Source: Serinibacter arcticus (GTDB lineage: Bacteria; Actinomycetota; Actinomycetes; Actinomycetales; Beutenbergiaceae). From it: 64,000 bases of DNA. Position numbers and translations under genes: made by a program. The stretch covers positions 62,001 through 126,000 of the forward strand of contig NZ_RHPJ01000002.1 of the NCBI RefSeq assembly GCF_004786095.1, written 5' to 3'. Position 1 is the first letter of the stretch. Each line of letters starts with the position of its first letter. Positions 8,525-18,828 of the stretch are shown here, in pieces. The notes beneath the pieces were generated by a model. The model ran no database searches, was not told the origin of the DNA, and saw only the letters and a program-made list of their open reading frames with translations.

Positions 8525-10896
8525 GCGTCACCGGGGCCGCCCGCTGGTCACGACCCGCCACCACCGCGTCGGCCCTGCTCGCAGCGCTGGCGCTCGTCGT
8601 GGGCCCGAGCGCCCTCGCGCTGCCCGACGGCGGAGCGCCCGCCGCGAGCGCCGCACCCTCACCCGCCGCGCCGTCGCCGAGCGCCACGACGCAGCCGCAG
8701 GTGGTCGAGGCGGCCGTGACGCTGGAGCTGACCGACCTCGCCCCGGCGTACGCGCTCCCCGGCGACACCCTCGTCCTGACCGGCACCCTGACGAACACCA
8801 CGGACGAGGACTTCACCGACCCGACGCTCCGGATCGACGTGCAGCAGTCCGTCCCCACCTCGCGCATCCCGATGGAGCGCTGGTTCGACCCCGCCACCGG
8901 CCCGCGCGGCCGCACGGTGGTGACCGCCGACTACGGCGTGACCGTGCCCCCCGGCGGCACCGCGCCGTTCTCCTTCTCCGTCCCGGTCGCCGACCTCGGG
9001 TTCCCGATCCGCTTCGACAACTGGGGTGCGCGCGGCCTGCAGGTGTCGCTCACCGGTGACGGCGAGACCGCCACGGCCCGCACCATGGGCGTCTTCCACC
9101 CCGGCGAGCCCGTCACCGAACCCAACCTCGGGCTGAGCCTGCTGCTGCCGCTCACGCCGAGCGCCGAGGAGTGGACGACGGCGATCCAGACCGGCGTGGG
9201 CGTCGACGAGGTCGCGGGAGACCGAATCCGGGAGGTCGTGGCCGCGGCCGGCCCTGACGCGTCCTGGGCCCTCGACCCCGCGCTGCTCGAGCCGACGGGC
9301 GCGACCGAGGAGACCGACCCCGCCGCTGCTCAGGACGGGGCTGGTCCAGCGGATCCCGCGGATCAGGCCGACGGCGCCGACCCGGCCGACCCCACAGACC
9401 CCGCAGACCCGGCCGATCCGGCGGACCCGGCCGACCCCGCCACCTCCCTTCAGGACGACCTCGTCGCCGCCGCCGGCGGCCGCTCGGTCATCGCGCTCCC
9501 GCGCGCCGACGCCGACATCCCGGCCCTCGCTGGCGCGGGCGTCGACGGGCGCACCCTCCTCACCGACGCCCGCACCTCCTCCCTCGAGGTGTTCGCGGCC
9601 TCGGGGCTCCAGGTCGCCACGACGACGGCGTGGCCCGCCGCCCCGGGCGTCAGCCAGGAGTCCCTGGCGCTCGCGGCCAGGGCGGGCTACACCGCCGTCG
9701 TGCTCGACGACGTGGCGGACGCCGACGAGTCCCTCACCGCGACGCCGTCGGCCAGGGTCGACGTGATGGGCGAGGCCGCGACCCTGACCGCGCTGGTCTC
9801 CGAGCCGCGGCTCTCCGACGCCGTCGCCGGCGAGGCACCCGAGGGTGCGGGAACCATGACCGAGGAGCTCGCCAGCCGGCAGTACGCGCTCGCGCTGAGC
9901 GCCGTCATGACGCGCGAGTCGCAGGAGGCGCGCACCCTGCTGGTCACGACCGACCGCGAGGTCGTGGGCGACGCCGGCACCGGCGTCGACGTCGCCGCCC
10001 TCGGTTCCCGCGTGACGACCCTGCTGGATGCGCCGTGGGTGACCCCCGTGGGCCTCGCCGACGCCATGACCGGCGCTCCCGACGGCGCCTCGCGCAGCGC
10101 GGTGCCCCTCACGGACGACGTCACCACCGGGACCTTCCTGAGCGCCACCGAGGCCGTCCTGGCGGGACACGCCGAGTCCGCCGACCTGCGCAGCGCGCTC
10201 GAGCGGCCCGATGCGCTCGACGCCGTCGACGACGTGCTCGACACCGCGATCTCGAGCGCGTGGCGGCTGGACGGGACGAGCCCGTCCGTGGCGACGTCGG
10301 CGGCGGCCGACGCGCTCGAGCCCTACTCCACGGCCGTCACGATCGACGTCCCCGCCAGCCTGGTCGACCTCCTCGCGGAGTCCAGCGCCGTCCCGCTGAC
10401 GCTGACCAACACCCTGGCGCAGCGCGTGACCGTCGACGTCCGCGTCGTGCCCGAGCAGCCGGCGCTGCGCGTCGAGGACGTCGACCCCGTGACGATCGAG
10501 CCGGGCGACTCCGTGCGCGTCCCGGTCCCGATGGTCGCGGTCGCCAACGGCCGCACGCGCGTGGACGTCACGGTCGCGAGCCCCGACGGCGCCGTCATCG
10601 GCGCGGTCAAGACGTTCGACCTCCGCGTCCGCGCCGAGTGGGAGACCGTCGGCACCGGCATCGTGGCAGCGGCCCTCGGGCTGCTGCTCGTGGTCGGGCT
10701 CGTGCGCACGTTCCGCCGCGGCCGCCGCAACCGGGACGGTCACGTCCCCGGCGCCGAGCCCGACGGCGAGGCACCCGAGACACCCGAGGCACCCGAGGGA
10801 CCGGACGGACCCGACTCACCCGAGGGACCGGACGCACCGGACGCCCCGGAACCAGCCACCGAAGCACCAGCACCCCCGACGAAGGCGACGACATGA
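8521..10896 (+). CDS. DUF6049 family exported membrane-anchored protein
   Basis: Large exported protein of the actinobacterial DUF6049 family, always found near murJ; function unknown. The 791 residues begin with a signal-like segment (about 15-40), then a beta-sandwich-like domain (TLELTDLAPAYALPGDTLVL), a low-complexity Ala-Asp-Pro stretch (about 275-305), a long central domain and a second Ig-like region (VPLTLTNTLAQRVTVDVRVV). A single membrane helix (about 706-725, GIVAAALGLLLVVGLV) is followed by a basic stop and an acidic Pro-rich tail. The GTG start overlaps the NUDIX stop, and the 3' end overlaps murJ (ATGA), so the three genes are translationally coupled. Confidence 0.85.
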   Translation: MSVTGAARWSRPATTASALLAALALVVGPSALALPDGGAPAASAAPSPAAPSPSATTQPQVVEAAVTLELTDLAPAYALPGDTLVLTGTLTNTTDEDFTDPTLRIDVQQSVPTSRIPMERWFDPATGPRGRTVVTADYGVTVPPGGTAPFSFSVPVADLGFPIRFDNWGARGLQVSLTGDGETATARTMGVFHPGEPVTEPNLGLSLLLPLTPSAEEWTTAIQTGVGVDEVAGDRIREVVAAAGPDASWALDPALLEPTGATEETDPAAAQDGAGPADPADQADGADPADPTDPADPADPADPADPATSLQDDLVAAAGGRSVIALPRADADIPALAGAGVDGRTLLTDARTSSLEVFAASGLQVATTTAWPAAPGVSQESLALAARAGYTAVVLDDVADADESLTATPSARVDVMGEAATLTALVSEPRLSDAVAGEAPEGAGTMTEELASRQYALALSAVMTRESQEARTLLVTTDREVVGDAGTGVDVAALGSRVTTLLDAPWVTPVGLADAMTGAPDGASRSAVPLTDDVTTGTFLSATEAVLAGHAESADLRSALERPDALDAVDDVLDTAISSAWRLDGTSPSVATSAAADALEPYSTAVTIDVPASLVDLLAESSAVPLTLTNTLAQRVTVDVRVVPEQPALRVEDVDPVTIEPGDSVRVPVPMVAVANGRTRVDVTVASPDGAVIGAVKTFDLRVRAEWETVGTGIVAAALGLLLVVGLVRTFRRGRRNRDGHVPGAEPDGEAPETPEAPEGPDGPDSPEGPDAPDAPEPATEAPAPPTKATT

Positions 10897-13800
10897 CGGC
10901 CGGCAAGCAGCGCGGACTGGCGGGCGCCGCCGCCGTGATGTTCTCGGGGACGTTCGTCTCCCGGGGACTCGGCTTCGTGCGGAACGCGATCCTCGTCGTC
11001 GCACTCGCGAGCGTGGGTGGCGCGAGCACCGCCTTCACGGTCGCCAACTCGCTCCCGAACGCGATCTACATGCTGCTCGCGGGCGGTGTCATCAACGCGA
11101 TCCTCGTGCCGCAGCTCGTGCGGGCCGCACGCGACGCCGACGGCGGGCGCGACTACACCAACCGCCTCCTCACGGTGGCGGGCGCGGGCCTGATCGTCGT
11201 CACGCTGATCCTGACGCTCGGCGCCACCGTGCTGGTGACGGTCTACGGCGCCCAGATGGCCCCCGAGTGGCGGCCGATCGCCTACGCGTTCGCCTACTGG
11301 TGCGTGCCCCAGGTCTTCTTCTACGGGCTGTACACGCTGCTTGGCCAGGTGCTGAACGCGCGCAACGTGTTCGGTCCGTACATGTGGGCCCCCGCGGCGA
11401 ACAACGTCGTGGCCATCGCGGGTCTCGGCGTCTACCTCGCGATCTTCGGCGCCATGCCGCGCGAGCAGCTCGCCGCCGCCGAGTTCGGCACCGACCGCAT
11501 CATGCTGCTCGCGGGCACGGCGACCCTCGGCGTCGCCGTCCAGGCGTTCGTGCTGATCGTCCCGCTGTGGCGCGCCGGCTTCCGCTACCGCCCGGCCTGG
11601 GGTCTGAAGGGTCTCGGCGGTGCGAGCCGGATGGCGACGTGGACGTTCGCCGCGCTCGCGGTCGGGCAGCTCGGGCTCGTGGCCGTCTCGCAGGTCGCCG
11701 CCGCGGCCCAGCACGCGGCCGACCAGCGCGGGGGCGTGGAGGGCGCCGTCGCCGGGAACCTCATCTACGCCACGGCGTTCATGATCTTCATGCTGCCGCA
11801 GTCGCTCGTGGTCGTCTCGCTGCTGACGGCCGTCTTCACGCGCCTGTCGACCAAGGCCGCGGCCAAGGACGGCGCCGGCGTCCGCGACGACCTGTCCCTC
11901 GCGATCCGCACCGTCGGCGTCTTCACCGTGCCCGCCACGGTGCTCCTCATGGTGCTGTCGGTCCCGCTCGCCCGCGTGATCACGCTCGGCGGTCAGGGCG
12001 CCGCCGCCGACGAGGCGCTCGGCCGCGTGGTGTGGACCCTGGCGCTCGGCATCCCGGCGCTCGCGATGTGGAGCGCCGTCCAGCGCGCGTACTACGCCTA
12101 CGAGGACACGAGGTCGCTCTTCTGGATCCAGGTCCCGATGGCCGGGATCGTCGCGGCCGGCACGCTCAGCAGCGTGCTGTGGCTCGGCCCCGAGCTGTGG
12201 GTCGCCGCGGCCGGCGCGTGGATCTCGATCTCCTACGCCGTCGGCGCGCTGGTCGGCTACCTCGGGCTGCGCCGTCGCCTCCCCAGCCTCGACGGGTCGC
12301 GCGTGCTCCTGACCCACCTGCGACTCGTGATGGCCGCGGTGCCCATGGGCGCCGTCGGGATCGGCGCGATGCTCCTGTGGGGTGCCGACCGCGGCCTCCT
12401 CGTCTCGGTCCTCCAGGTGGTCGGGGTGGGTGGCGTCATGGGCGCCCTCTACCTGTGGCTGGCGCAGCGCCTGCGCGTCACCGAGATCGCCTTCGTCACC
12501 TCGCGCGTCGCATCCCTGGCGCGGCCGTTGACCGCTCGTCTGCGTACCATGACAGGAGCACGAGGCGAGGCCCCGAGCGAGACGACGGCGACAGGAGAGA
12601 CCCGGGTGGTGTCCACCGACTCAGTCACCAGCGGCATGCTGCTGGCCGACCGTTTCCTGGTGGGTGAGCAGATCCCGGCCGCCGCCGCCGGGGTGCGCCG
12701 CTGGCTCGGTCACGACTCCATCCTCGAGCGCGACGTCGAGGTGCAGTCGGTCTCGGGCGACCACGCCGACGAGATGCTCGACGCCGCCCGCCGCGCCGCC
12801 CTCGTCACCGACCCGCGACTGCCGAAGGTGCTGCGCGTCGGCGAGTTCGAGGGCACCGGCTACGTCGTCCTCGAACCCCTGGGCGGCACACCGCTCACCG
12901 ACGTCCTGGCCCGCGGACCGCTCGCGCCCGACGTCGCCCGCTCCATCACCGGCGAGGTCGCCGGTGCGCTCGAGGCCGCGCGCCGTCGCGGTGTGCACCA
13001 CACCGCTCTCACGGCGGCGTCCGTCACCCTGACCGGGGCCGGCGCCGTCCGCGTGGCGGGTCTGGGGGTCGACGGCGCAGCCGCCGGTGTCACCCGGAGC
13101 GCCGGCGACGCCGCACGCGTCGACGCCGAGGGCCTCGTGGCCCTGCTGCGCGGGATGGTCGGGGCGGACGACCTGCCGGAGCCCGGTGACGGCGGCGACG
13201 CCGCACGCACCGAGCTGCTCGAGGCGATCCCGGAGACCGTCCGCACGCCGTCGAACCTCGTGGTCGCGCTCGCTCCGTGGCGACCCGTGCCCGCCGTCGC
13301 CGCCCTGCTCGCCGGACCCGACGCCACCGGCGCCGAGGACCTCGACCCCGAGCACACGAACGTCGCCCTGTCGGTCGCCGCGATCGCCGCCCAGGTGCGT
13401 CAGCACCAGCGCGACCAGGAGGCGGCCGCCGACGCCTCGGCCGCCGACGTCCCTGACGAGGAGATCGTCCGGGCGCTCGAGGACGGACTGATCGCGGAGG
13501 CCACCGCGACCGGTTCCCCCGGCATCCCGACGTGGACCCCGACGGGCGCCGTCACCGGCACCTCGGAGCTCCCGCGCGTCGTCGTCGAGCCCGAGATCGC
13601 TGCCGAGGCCGAGGCCGACGCCACCCGCACCCAGGCCTCCGAGCAGTCGGCCGAGGCCGTCGCGGCGAGCGCCGCCGGAGGTGCCGCGCTCGCCGGGGCC
13701 GCCGGTTCCGCCGTCGGGGCGGGGGCCGTGGCCGCCGCCGGAGCCGCGGCGGCGTCCGAGGCCGCCTCCGACTCCGGTGCACCCACCGGGGTCGGCCTGG

Positions 13801-14837
13801 GAGAGAAGGTGCGGGGCTGGCTGCGGCGGCTCGACGCCGTCGTCCCCGCGGAGCGACGGGACGACACGTCCGGCAGCGCGACGGCCGACGACGCCATCGC
13901 GCCGGAGCCCGCCGACGAGGCCGCTCCCGGATCGAGCTCCGCCGAGGACGCGGCACTCGCCGCCCCCCCGTTCGTCGCCCCCGACACCTCCACCTGGACC
14001 GTGCACCCGCCGGCGAGCCTGGAGGCGGCTCCGGCCTCGTTCGACGACGCCCTGGGTGACCGCGAGCACCTCGCCGGGCTCACCGAGGCCGGACCGTCCA
14101 CCCGTCACAGCAGCGGCGCCGGCGAGGGCGCGTTCGCGGCGTTCGCGGGCGGGCTGCTGCAGCGCGTCGGCGCGGGCTCCTCGGACAGGCCGACGCCGGA
14201 GACCGCGGACACGTCCTCCGCCGCCGTCGAGGCCGAGCACCTGGACGCCGACCACCTCGACACCGGCCGCGCCGACGCCGGCACGCACGTCCTGCCCGCC
14301 GCCACCAGCACGCTGCGCGTGACGGAGCGGGTCGAGCCGGACGAGGTGGCCGCGGACGAGGCCCCTGCCACCGCGCAGCCCGTCCCCGCGCAGCCCGCCG
14401 TCGAGCGGCCCCCGGTCGTCCGGCAGCCGAAGCCGGAGCGCGCACCCAAGCCGCCGAAGCAGCCCAAGCCCGCGCGCCCCGTGCGCGAGGAGCGCGCGCC
14501 GTCGACCGCCGCCCAGGACGCCGACCGCTACGAGGTCCCCGACCGCCGTCCGCCCGGCCGCATCAACGCGACGCCGTTCGTGCTGATCATCGTGCTCGCG
14601 GGCGTGGCGTGGGTGCTCTACCTGGCACTCGGATCGCTGCTCGACGCCGCGAGCGGCTTCGGGTCGAGCGACCCCGGGACGCCTGCCCCGAGCACGAGCG
14701 AGGCCGCCCGCACCGAGGCCGGCGACGCCGACGTGGTGCCGTCCGACGATCTCGCGGAGGCCGCGACGTCGGACGCCCGAGCCGTCCACCCGGCGGATCT
14801 GCCGTCGGGAACAACCACCGCCCCCCAGCAGTTCTAG
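10893..14837 (+). CDS. murJ: Lipid II flippase MurJ fused to a pseudokinase domain
   Basis: MurJ moves lipid II across the membrane for peptidoglycan synthesis. Residues 1 to about 545 form the MviN/MurJ membrane domain ([20 protein letters not shown], many helices). From about 582 a kinase-like domain follows that lacks the catalytic Lys (VEVQSV), the HRD Asp ([10 protein letters not shown]) and DFG, so it is a pseudokinase, as in mycobacterial MviN, where the phosphorylated domain recruits an FHA protein. Next come a very long Ala/Glu/Asp-rich linker, one membrane helix near 1228-1248 and a short exported tail. At 1314 residues it is longer than the 1184-residue mycobacterial form, and no C-terminal carbohydrate-binding domain was seen. 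Confidence 0.93.
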   Translation: MTAGKQRGLAGAAAVMFSGTFVSRGLGFVRNAILVVALASVGGASTAFTVANSLPNAIYMLLAGGVINAILVPQLVRAARDADGGRDYTNRLLTVAGAGLIVVTLILTLGATVLVTVYGAQMAPEWRPIAYAFAYWCVPQVFFYGLYTLLGQVLNARNVFGPYMWAPAANNVVAIAGLGVYLAIFGAMPREQLAAAEFGTDRIMLLAGTATLGVAVQAFVLIVPLWRAGFRYRPAWGLKGLGGASRMATWTFAALAVGQLGLVAVSQVAAAAQHAADQRGGVEGAVAGNLIYATAFMIFMLPQSLVVVSLLTAVFTRLSTKAAAKDGAGVRDDLSLAIRTVGVFTVPATVLLMVLSVPLARVITLGGQGAAADEALGRVVWTLALGIPALAMWSAVQRAYYAYEDTRSLFWIQVPMAGIVAAGTLSSVLWLGPELWVAAAGAWISISYAVGALVGYLGLRRRLPSLDGSRVLLTHLRLVMAAVPMGAVGIGAMLLWGADRGLLVSVLQVVGVGGVMGALYLWLAQRLRVTEIAFVTSRVASLARPLTARLRTMTGARGEAPSETTATGETRVVSTDSVTSGMLLADRFLVGEQIPAAAAGVRRWLGHDSILERDVEVQSVSGDHADEMLDAARRAALVTDPRLPKVLRVGEFEGTGYVVLEPLGGTPLTDVLARGPLAPDVARSITGEVAGALEAARRRGVHHTALTAASVTLTGAGAVRVAGLGVDGAAAGVTRSAGDAARVDAEGLVALLRGMVGADDLPEPGDGGDAARTELLEAIPETVRTPSNLVVALAPWRPVPAVAALLAGPDATGAEDLDPEHTNVALSVAAIAAQVRQHQRDQEAAADASAADVPDEEIVRALEDGLIAEATATGSPGIPTWTPTGAVTGTSELPRVVVEPEIAAEAEADATRTQASEQSAEAVAASAAGGAALAGAAGSAVGAGAVAAAGAAAASEAASDSGAPTGVGLGEKVRGWLRRLDAVVPAERRDDTSGSATADDAIAPEPADEAAPGSSSAEDAALAAPPFVAPDTSTWTVHPPASLEAAPASFDDALGDREHLAGLTEAGPSTRHSSGAGEGAFAAFAGGLLQRVGAGSSDRPTPETADTSSAAVEAEHLDADHLDTGRADAGTHVLPAATSTLRVTERVEPDEVAADEAPATAQPVPAQPAVERPPVVRQPKPERAPKPPKQPKPARPVREERAPSTAAQDADRYEVPDRRPPGRINATPFVLIIVLAGVAWVLYLALGSLLDAASGFGSSDPGTPAPSTSEAARTEAGDADVVPSDDLAEAATSDARAVHPADLPSGTTTAPQQF

Positions 14838-14904
14838 ACCGTGGGCCCGCCGCACACCAGCTGAGCACCCGCTCGCCTGCCGCGGCCCCCTGAGGAGAGA
14901 TCAC

Positions 14905-15942
14905 ATGAGCACCGACGCAGTCGCCCCCGACACGAGCGACGTCCGCGACGTCATCATCATCGGCTCCGGCCCGTCGGGCTACACGGCCGCCGTGTACGCC
15001 GCGCGCGCCGATCTGAAGCCGCTGGTCATCGCCGGCAGCGTCACCGCCGGTGGCGCCCTGATGAACACGACAGAGGTCGAGAACTTCCCCGGCTTCCGCG
15101 ACGGCATCATGGGACCGGACCTCATGGAGAACATGAGCGCCCAGGCCGCGCGGTTCGGCGCCGAGATCCGCTACGACGACGTCGTCTCCGTCGAGCTCGA
15201 GGGTGACGTCAAGGTCGTCACGACGGCGGAGGGAGACGTCGAGCGTGCGCGCACCGTCATCCTGACCACCGGCTCCGCCTACAAGGAGCTCGGCCTGCCC
15301 GACGAGAAGCGCCTGTCCGGCCGCGGCGTCTCCTGGTGCGCCACGTGCGACGGCTTCTTCTTCCGCAACCAGCACATCATCGTGGTGGGTGGCGGCGACT
15401 CCGCCGTCGAGGAGGCCACGTTCCTGACCCGCTTCGCCTCCAAGGTCACGATGGTCGTGCGCCGCGACGAGCTCCGCGCCTCCAAGATCATGCGGGCGCG
15501 CGCCGAGGCCGACCCGAAGATCGAGATGGCCTGGTACACCGAGGTCGCCGCGATCCACGGCCAGGACAAGGTCACCGGCGTCACGCTGCGCGACTCCCGC
15601 ACGGGGCAGGAGCGCGAGCTGGACGCGACCGGCGTCTTCGTGGCCATCGGCCACCTGCCGCGCACCGACCTCGTCGCCGGGCAGGTCGACCTCGACGACT
15701 CGGGCTACATCAAGGTCAACCACCCCACCACGGCCACCAACATCCCCGGTGTCTTCGCGGCGGGCGACGCCGTCGACCACACCTACCGCCAGGCGATCAC
15801 GGCGGCCGGCACGGGCTGCTCCGCCGCCCTGGACGCCGAGCGCTACCTCGCCGCGCAGGACCAGGCCGCCGAGGCCGAGCGCGGCGAGGGCGACCCGATC
15901 GGGACCCACGCCGTCGAGGAGACGGCGCCGCTCCCCGCCTGA
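14905..15942 (+). CDS. trxB: Thioredoxin-disulfide reductase
   Basis: FAD- and NADPH-dependent enzyme that reduces thioredoxin in the cytoplasm. The 345-residue protein has the FAD motif [19 protein letters not shown] near 19-37, the redox pair in WCATCDG near 145-151, the NADPH loop [12 protein letters not shown], and the C-terminal FAD motif [16 protein letters not shown]. The ATG at 14905 follows GAGGAGAG with a suitable spacer. It lies directly upstream of trxA, its substrate, separated by 135 bases that hold an inverted repeat and a -10 element, so trxA may also have its own promoter. Confidence 0.97.
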   Translation: MSTDAVAPDTSDVRDVIIIGSGPSGYTAAVYAARADLKPLVIAGSVTAGGALMNTTEVENFPGFRDGIMGPDLMENMSAQAARFGAEIRYDDVVSVELEGDVKVVTTAEGDVERARTVILTTGSAYKELGLPDEKRLSGRGVSWCATCDGFFFRNQHIIVVGGGDSAVEEATFLTRFASKVTMVVRRDELRASKIMRARAEADPKIEMAWYTEVAAIHGQDKVTGVTLRDSRTGQERELDATGVFVAIGHLPRTDLVAGQVDLDDSGYIKVNHPTTATNIPGVFAAGDAVDHTYRQAITAAGTGCSAALDAERYLAAQDQAAEAERGEGDPIGTHAVEETAPLPA

Positions 15943-15982
15943 GTCGCGGACCGGATCGACCTGCCCGATCCACCGCTCCGAC

Positions 15983-16035
15983 CGCCCGTCCGTGGGCGCG
16001 CCGCCACCCTGGCGTGCGCATCCCGCGGACGGGCG
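15983..16035 (+). terminator. Inverted repeat between trxB and trxA (possible terminator or attenuator)
   Basis: CGCCCGTCCG (15983-15992) is perfectly complementary to CGGACGGGCG (16026-16035). It follows the trxB stop by 41 bases and abuts TAGGCT (16036-16041), a likely -10 element for trxA. It may end trxB messages, or act as an operator in the trxA promoter; the sequence does not decide between the two. Confidence 0.5.
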
Positions 16036-16077
16036 TAGGCTGGGAACTTCGCGAACCCGCAGCGATGGAGTGAACTG

Positions 16078-16407
16078 GTGACCACCATCAACGATGTGAC
16101 CGACGAGACCTTCTCCTCGGAGGTCCTCGACGCCCCCGGAGTCGTCCTCGTGGACTTCTGGGCCCCCTGGTGCCGCCCGTGCACCCAGGTGGAACCCGTG
16201 CTGAACGAGCTCGCTGCCGAGCTCGAGGGCCGGGTCCGCGTCGTCAAGGTCAACACGGACGACAACCCGCTCGTGACGCAGCGGTTCGGCATCACGTCCG
16301 TTCCCACGCTGATGATCGTCGCCGGTGGCGAGGTCGTCTCCCAGCTCATCGGCGCCCGCCCGAAGGCAGCCATCCGAGAGGCCCTGACCTCCCACGTCGC
16401 CGCCTGA
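16078..16407 (+). CDS. trxA: Thioredoxin with CRPC active site
   Basis: Small cytoplasmic disulfide reductase, reduced by TrxB. The 109 residues give a complete thioredoxin fold: VVLVDFWAPWCRPC with the redox pair Cys32/Cys35, and the cis-Pro loop SVPT near 74-77. The active site is CRPC rather than the classic CGPC; the residues between the cysteines set redox potential, so this may shift it. The GTG start at 16078 is preceded by GGAG, and a -10-like TAGGCT at 16036-16041 could drive it separately from trxB. Confidence 0.95.
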   Translation: MTTINDVTDETFSSEVLDAPGVVLVDFWAPWCRPCTQVEPVLNELAAELEGRVRVVKVNTDDNPLVTQRFGITSVPTLMIVAGGEVVSQLIGARPKAAIREALTSHVAA

Positions 16408-16417
16408 GAGCCGACAC

Positions 16418-17716
16418 GTGAGCACCCAGCCGCAGGCGGGGACGCGCCTCGACCCCTGGTACGGCTCCTACTCGCAGCGCACCCACGGGATGCGCGCGTC
16501 GGAGATCCGTGCCCTGTTCGCCGTCGCCAACCGCCCCGAGGTCGTCTCGCTGGCGGGAGGCATGCCCAACATCGCCGACCTGCCGATGGCGTCCATCGCC
16601 GACGCCGTCGCGGACCTGCTGCGGCGTGACGGCGCCAGGGCGCTGCAGTACGGCTCGGGGCAGGGGGACCCGGTCCTGCGCGGCCAGATCGCCGACGTGA
16701 TGTCGCTCGAGCACATCAACGCGCACCCCGACGACGTCGTCGTGACCACCGGGTCGCAGCAGGCGCTCGACCTCGTGGCGCGCATCTTCCTCGACCCGGG
16801 CGACGTCGTCGTGGCCGAGGCCCCCAGCTACGTCGGTGCGCTCGGCGTCTTTCGTGCCTACGAGGCCGAGGTCGTCCACACGCCGATGGACGCCCACGGC
16901 CTCGTGCCCGAGGCGCTCGACGAGGTCCTGACGCAGCTCGCCGCGAGCGGGCGACGCGCGAAGCTCCTCTACACGGTGCCGAACTTCCACAACCCGGGCG
17001 GCGTGACGCTCTCGCTCGAGCGTCGACCGCGCGTGATCGAGGTCGCGCGCCGCCACGGCGTCCTCATCCTCGAGGACAACCCCTACGGGCTCCTGGGGTT
17101 CGACGGCGAACCCCTGCCCGCGCTGGCCTCGATGGCGCCGGACGACGTCGTCTACCTCGGCTCCTTCTCCAAGACCTTCGCCCCCGGCTACCGCGTGGGC
17201 TGGGCGCTCGCACCGCACGCCGTGCGCGAGAAGCTCGTGCTCGCGAGCGAGTCGGCCATCCTGTGCCCCTCGAACGCCGGCCAGCTCGCGATCTCCACCT
17301 ACCTCAGCCAGTTCGACTGGCGCGGGCAGGTCAAGGAGTACCGCCGCATGTACGCCGAGCGCCGGGACGCGATGGTCGGTGCACTCCAGGAGTACCTGCC
17401 GACGTGCTCGTGGACGACGCCGGAGGGCGGGTTCTACGTGTGGCTGAAGCTTCCCGAGGGCCTGGACGCGCGGGAGATGCTGCCGCGCGCCGTCACGTCC
17501 CTGGTGGCCTACGTACCGGGCACCGCGTTCTACGCCGACGGGTCGGGTGCGGGCCACCTGCGGCTGTCCTACTGCTACCCGACGCCGGAGCGCATCGTCG
17601 AGGGGGTGCGTCGCCTCGCCGGCGTCGTCAACGCCGAGGCCGACCTGGTCGCGATGTTCGGGACCGCACCGTCCCGGACCGACGGCGTCGAGACGCCCGG
17701 ACCGGCGACGCCGTGA
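16418..17716 (+). CDS. PLP-dependent aminotransferase, class I/II (LysN/MocR-like)
   Basis: Fold-type I pyridoxal-phosphate aminotransferase, 432 residues, without a DNA-binding domain. Visible landmarks are VSLAGGMPN near the substrate end, VVTTGSQQALDLVARI at the cofactor phosphate, YTVPNFHNPGGVT, EDNPYGLL, and the Schiff-base Lys in YLGSFSKTFAPGYRVGW (about 253). The closest described families are 2-aminoadipate and branched- or aromatic-acid transaminases; the substrate is not determined here. It starts 11 bases after trxA and overlaps the ddl-like gene, so it may supply or remove an amino acid for cell-wall synthesis, but this is only context. Confidence 0.88.
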   Translation: MSTQPQAGTRLDPWYGSYSQRTHGMRASEIRALFAVANRPEVVSLAGGMPNIADLPMASIADAVADLLRRDGARALQYGSGQGDPVLRGQIADVMSLEHINAHPDDVVVTTGSQQALDLVARIFLDPGDVVVAEAPSYVGALGVFRAYEAEVVHTPMDAHGLVPEALDEVLTQLAASGRRAKLLYTVPNFHNPGGVTLSLERRPRVIEVARRHGVLILEDNPYGLLGFDGEPLPALASMAPDDVVYLGSFSKTFAPGYRVGWALAPHAVREKLVLASESAILCPSNAGQLAISTYLSQFDWRGQVKEYRRMYAERRDAMVGALQEYLPTCSWTTPEGGFYVWLKLPEGLDAREMLPRAVTSLVAYVPGTAFYADGSGAGHLRLSYCYPTPERIVEGVRRLAGVVNAEADLVAMFGTAPSRTDGVETPGPATP

Positions 17717-18669
17717 CCGTGCGCCAGCCGCTCGAGGTCCTCGTTCTCGCGGGCGGCCTCTCGCACGAGCGCGACGTGTCGCTCCGCTCGGGTCGACGGG
17801 TCGCCGACGCCCTGGAGGACGCCGGGGCGAGCGCCACCGTGCACGACGTCGACGGCGATCTCCTGGCCGCGATCGACGCGCGCCGGCCCGACGTCGTGTG
17901 GCCGCTCCTGCACGGCTCCACGGGCGAGGACGGCTCGATCCGCGACCTGCTCGAGCTGCTGGGGGTACCGGCGGTCGGCACCGGCGCCGCCGGATCGCGG
18001 ATCTCGTGGAGCAAGCCCGTCAGCAAGACGATCCTGGCGCGCGCCGGGGTGGCCACACCGGCCTCCGTGACGCTGCCGGAGTCGATCTTCCGGGAGGTGG
18101 GTGCGCGGGCCGTGCTGGACCGCGTGGTCGACCGCCTGGGGCTGCCGCTCGTGGTCAAGCCCGCCAAGGGCGGGTCCGCCCTGGGGGTCTCGCTCGTGAC
18201 CACGGCCGAGGGCCTCCCGAAGGCCATGGTCTCGTGCTTCTCCTACGGCGACGTCGCGCTCATCGAGCGGGCGGTCACGGGCGTCGAGCTCGGTGTCTCG
18301 GTGGTCGACCTGGGTGACGGTCCCCGGGCGCTGCCCCCGGTCGAGATCCTCGTCGAGGACGGGCTCTACGACTACGACGCCCGGTACAACGCCGGTCGCA
18401 CCGAGTTCTTCGTCCCGGCGCGGCTCGGGACCTCGGTGCTCGACGCGGCGCGTCAGGTCGCGGTCACGGCGCACCAGGTGCTCGGGCTGCGTGGGCTCTC
18501 CCGCACCGACCTGATCGTCGACGCCGACGGAACACCCTGGTTCCTCGAGGTCAACAGCGCACCCGGCATGACCGAGACGTCGCTCTTCCCGCTGGCGGCC
18601 GAGGCCGACGGCCTCGCGCTGCCGGAGCTGTACCGCGGCATCGCCGAGCACGCCGCCCGCACCAGCTGA
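17713..18669 (+). CDS. D-alanine--D-alanine ligase-like ATP-grasp enzyme
   Basis: ATP-grasp ligase of the Ddl family, which joins two D-amino acids for the end of the peptidoglycan stem peptide. The N-terminal LAGGLSHERDVSLRSG matches the Ddl substrate loop, LVVKPAKGGSALGVS the ATP-binding region, and the C-terminal FLEVNSAPGMTETSLFP the metal site. At 318 residues it is of the short DdlB-like type. The GTG start overlaps the aminotransferase stop. Whether it is the main Ddl of the cell or a second copy cannot be told from this window. It is followed by the 21-bp repeat array and a terminator. Confidence 0.85.
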   Translation: MTVRQPLEVLVLAGGLSHERDVSLRSGRRVADALEDAGASATVHDVDGDLLAAIDARRPDVVWPLLHGSTGEDGSIRDLLELLGVPAVGTGAAGSRISWSKPVSKTILARAGVATPASVTLPESIFREVGARAVLDRVVDRLGLPLVVKPAKGGSALGVSLVTTAEGLPKAMVSCFSYGDVALIERAVTGVELGVSVVDLGDGPRALPPVEILVEDGLYDYDARYNAGRTEFFVPARLGTSVLDAARQVAVTAHQVLGLRGLSRTDLIVDADGTPWFLEVNSAPGMTETSLFPLAAEADGLALPELYRGIAEHAARTS

Positions 18670-18678
18670 CCGCCCGCA

Positions 18679-18783
18679 TTCGCGAGGCACTTTCGGGCGT
18701 TCCCGAGGCACTTTCGGGCGTTCCCGAGGTACTTTCGGGCGTTCCCGAGGTACTTTCGGGCGTCCGCGAGGTACTTCCGGGCG
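18679..18783. repeat. 21-bp tandem repeat array (five units) between ddl and parB
   Basis: Five head-to-tail 21-base units with core CGAGGYACTTTCGGGCGTTC, beginning at 18679, 18700, 18721, 18742 and 18763. First and last units keep GCGAGG while the middle ones have CCGAGG. The first 22 bases (18678-18699) occur again, inverted, at 45563-45584. There are no unique spacers, so this is not a CRISPR. It lies between the convergent ddl and parB genes. Confidence 0.92.
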
Positions 18784-18792
18784 GAACGTCGC

Positions 18793-18828
18793 CCGACACC
18801 CTCCGCCAGACGGGTCAGGCGGTGTCGG
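18793..18828. terminator. Convergent terminator hairpin between ddl and parB
   Basis: CCGACACC (18793-18800) pairs with GGTGTCGG (18821-18828), and inner CCGCC/GGCGG bases can extend the stem. The hairpin includes the parB stop codon and follows the repeat array, so it can serve both converging transcripts. Intrinsic strength is uncertain because there is no U-tract. Confidence 0.55.

Noticed and set aside
8659-10743. 694-residue frame antisense to the DUF6049 gene
   Set aside because: Composition is His/Arg/Gly-rich without domains, and the opposite strand has a coherent signal peptide, membrane helix and coupling to murJ.
18679-18783. CRISPR array
   Set aside because: Units are contiguous 21-mers without spacers, and no cas gene is near.
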